DNA from: SHXR01 sp046160305
Lineage (GTDB): Bacteria > Pseudomonadota > Gammaproteobacteria > Burkholderiales > SG8-39
Direction: 5' to 3'
DNA length: 6,594 nucleotides
NCBI GenBank assembly: GCA_046160305.1
Contig: JBJXGX010000261.1
Location: forward strand, 1 to 6,594
The position numbers and the translations under genes are program-made. Positions 5,042 to 6,594 of this stretch are shown one piece after another. The notes beneath the pieces are model-generated. The model was not told where the DNA came from. It saw only the letters and a program-made list of their open reading frames with translations, and did not search any database. Position 1 is the first letter of the stretch; the number at the start of each line of letters is the position of its first letter.

Positions 5042-6031
5042 TCAATCGGATCTCGCCCGCCCCCGCGCAAGGGTCACCGAAGGACTTTCGCCGAACCGCT
5101 TGCGATATTCGATCGAGAAGCGACCCGCATGGGCAAATCCCCAATGCAAGGCCACCGCCGTAACAGTGTTCGCCGTGCCCGCCGCGAGCTCCCCATTGAC
5201 GCTTTCCAGTCGCAGGTTCCGTACATAGCGCATCGGCGGAATGCCCTTGAAATCGCGGAAGTGCTTGATCAGCGTGCGGCCGGCAACGCCCGATACCGCC
5301 GCAAGATCCGCGAGCGTAATCGGCTCGCCTATGTTCTCGTGGATATATTCGATCGCACGTCTGAGATTGCGGGGCGCAATCGGCCGCTCGCGGGCGCGGA
5401 GCCTCGCGAAATAGTTGCTCGGCTGTATCGTCAGCAAAGCGGTAAGGATCAGTTGCTCGAACTGATTCGCGAGGAGCGGGCTCGTCATCGCGCCGTCGCA
5501 TTCGAACTCCGTCGCTGCCAAGCGAATGAATCCGGCCAGACTGCGTCCGGGGCCATTGCCTAACAGCATGCTGGGCGAAAATTCGAGCGGCTCGCCCGGA
5601 TCATCGCCAAGCAGTGCGGCGAGATGCCGCTCGATTGCTTCACGTTGAATCGACAAACTCAGCCGGTCGCTATCGGGGAAGGTCCGCAACACATGAATGG
5701 CCGAAGGCGATGTCACAACCCCACGCGATGCATCGCAATCGATGTTCTGCCCGATGGAGCTCGCCACGAATCCGGAGTGCTGCGGGAAGTGCACCCAATA
5801 GTCGCCCCGGCTCGGCGGAACCCGCAGCTCGACTCGGGCGCCGTACGAGAGGTAGCCCAACCATAGCCGCGACAGATAGACGCCATTTATGACCGTATGG
5901 AATGAACGTGATGCCTTTCCGCATGGGGCGACGATCAGATCGACGTCCTTTCCAGCAAGGAACGCGCGCGCTTCGCCCGGATCATGGCTCTTGAAAATGC
6001 CGCGACTATGCAGGGGAAGAAGCATGGTCAC
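5042..6031 (-). CDS. AraC-family transcriptional regulator A
   Basis: This encodes 329 residues from GTG 6031-6029, or 327 from the in-frame ATG 6025. The GTG lies inside the stop region of the upstream regulator gene (GTGA, 4-bp overlap), and neither start has a clear ribosome binding site, so coupled translation is likely. The N-terminal half has the RLWLGYLSYGARVEL and DYWVHFPQHSG pattern of the AraC-binding-like domain found in regulators of aromatic and related catabolic genes; it would bind an effector and dimerise. The C-terminal part, from about residue 224, is a complete double helix-turn-helix: ITLADLAAVSGVAGRTLIKHFRDFKG for the first, then VTAVALHWGFAHAGRFSIEYRKRFGESPS for the second. 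It probably activates nearby genes. It converges with the sulfur operon, so control of that operon is possible but not shown. Confidence 0.92.
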   Translation of the reverse strand: MTMLLPLHSRGIFKSHDPGEARAFLAGKDVDLIVAPCGKASRSFHTVINGVYLSRLWLGYLSYGARVELRVPPSRGDYWVHFPQHSGFVASSIGQNIDCDASRGVVTSPSAIHVLRTFPDSDRLSLSIQREAIERHLAALLGDDPGEPLEFSPSMLLGNGPGRSLAGFIRLAATEFECDGAMTSPLLANQFEQLILTALLTIQPSNYFARLRARERPIAPRNLRRAIEYIHENIGEPITLADLAAVSGVAGRTLIKHFRDFKGIPPMRYVRNLRLESVNGELAAGTANTVTAVALHWGFAHAGRFSIEYRKRFGESPSVTLARGRARSD

Positions 6032-6594
6032 GCGGAGCGAAGGCGACTGCTTGCGAGCGCGGCAGACGGGCTTTCGCCGAAACGCTGCCGATAGTCGACC
6101 GCGAAGCGACCGGCATGCGTGAAGCCCCAGTTCGTCGCCACGTCGAGCACCTGCTCTGCACCGGCGCCCCTCAATTCATCGCGAACCCGCTCCAGCCGCA
6201 CATTGCGAATGTAGCGCATCGGCGAAACACCCTTGAAATCGCGAAAGTGCTTCAACAGAGTACGTCCCGCAACGCCTGACACGGCCACCAAATCCGCGAG
6301 GGTGATCGCCTCGGCGAGATTTTCATGGATGTACTCGATCGCACGTCGAACATCGCGCGGCGCGATCGGCCGTTCGCGCAACCGAAGTACCCGTGTGTAG
6401 TTGTGGGGTTGCGATAGGAGCAACGCGGTCATCATGAACTGCTCGAATTGCGCGGCAATGTGCGCGCTCCATTGCGGGCCGTCCCGATCGATCTCATTCG
6501 CCGCGCACCGTAGGAATCCGGCCAGACTGCGTCCATGCCCTTCACCCAGCGGCAATGCGGGGCTGAACCGGATCGGCGCTGATACCGAATCGCC
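6028..6594 (-). CDS. AraC-family transcriptional regulator B, C-terminal part (N-terminus beyond the right edge)
   Basis: The frame stays open from the right edge to TGA at 6030-6028, giving 188 residues. The true start lies outside the window; a TTG at 6555 is internal, because the residues before it (IRFSPALPLG) align with regulator A (LEFSPSMLLG). The protein shares the linker motif GRSLAGF and the whole double helix-turn-helix with regulator A: my hand count is 72 identical of 105 residues over the C-terminal domain, with no gaps. The most divergent stretch is just before the second recognition helix (GAGAEQVLDVATNWGF here). The two genes arose by tandem duplication and are translated in order B then A. 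Ligand and targets cannot be told from the fragment. Confidence 0.92.
   Translation of the reverse strand, partial: GDSVSAPIRFSPALPLGEGHGRSLAGFLRCAANEIDRDGPQWSAHIAAQFEQFMMTALLLSQPHNYTRVLRLRERPIAPRDVRRAIEYIHENLAEAITLADLVAVSGVAGRTLLKHFRDFKGVSPMRYIRNVRLERVRDELRGAGAEQVLDVATNWGFTHAGRFAVDYRQRFGESPSAALASSRLRSA

Noticed and set aside
3647..5563. A very long open frame (638 codons) on the plus strand, spanning fccB and running antisense through the AraC gene
   Set aside because: It overlaps two well-supported genes. Its protein is an Arg/Ala-rich string with no domain, as expected for an alternative frame in GC-rich DNA.

Overview
The window is GC-rich, densely packed bacterial DNA. Its codon use and its gene types (flavocytochrome c sulfide dehydrogenase, DsrE-type sulfur-relay proteins, AraC regulators of the aromatic-catabolism type) suggest a proteobacterium, probably of the beta or gamma class. 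The sequence alone does not settle the genus. There are no RNA genes, CRISPR arrays, insertion sequences or other transfer marks.

Layout. Positions 1-290 (minus) hold the start of a secreted alpha/beta-hydrolase-like protein that runs off the left edge. Diverging from it, 358-1086 (plus) encodes a membrane-anchored protein of unknown function. After a 231-bp non-coding gap comes the main content: six genes on the plus strand, 1318-4982, with gaps of 6-11 bp or a 4-bp overlap, so almost certainly one operon. In order they encode three different small DsrE/TusBCD-fold proteins, a metallo-beta-lactamase-fold persulfide dioxygenase-like enzyme, a small monoheme cytochrome c (FccA-like) and a Tat-exported flavoprotein (FccB-like). 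Converging on the operon from the right are two tandem paralogous AraC-family regulator genes on the minus strand: 5042-6031 complete, and 6028 to the right edge with its N-terminal part missing.

How the genes may work together. FccA and FccB form the classical periplasmic sulfide:cytochrome c oxidoreductase, which oxidises sulfide to zero-valent sulfur or polysulfide. The MBL enzyme has the full metal-ligand set and resembles persulfide dioxygenases (ETHE1/Blh type), which oxidise glutathione persulfide to sulfite in the cytoplasm. The DsrE trio is best read as a sulfur-carrier or relay complex between the two. Only the middle DsrE protein carries a CxxC at the usual sulfur-carrying position, so the trio may be a TusBCD-like hetero-oligomer with one active subunit. 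The combined pathway is an inference. The individual family calls are much firmer.

The most interesting content is this compact sulfide-oxidation module with three DsrE-like proteins in place of a rhodanese, a predicted Tat-lipoprotein form of FccB, and the adjacent tandem AraC pair.
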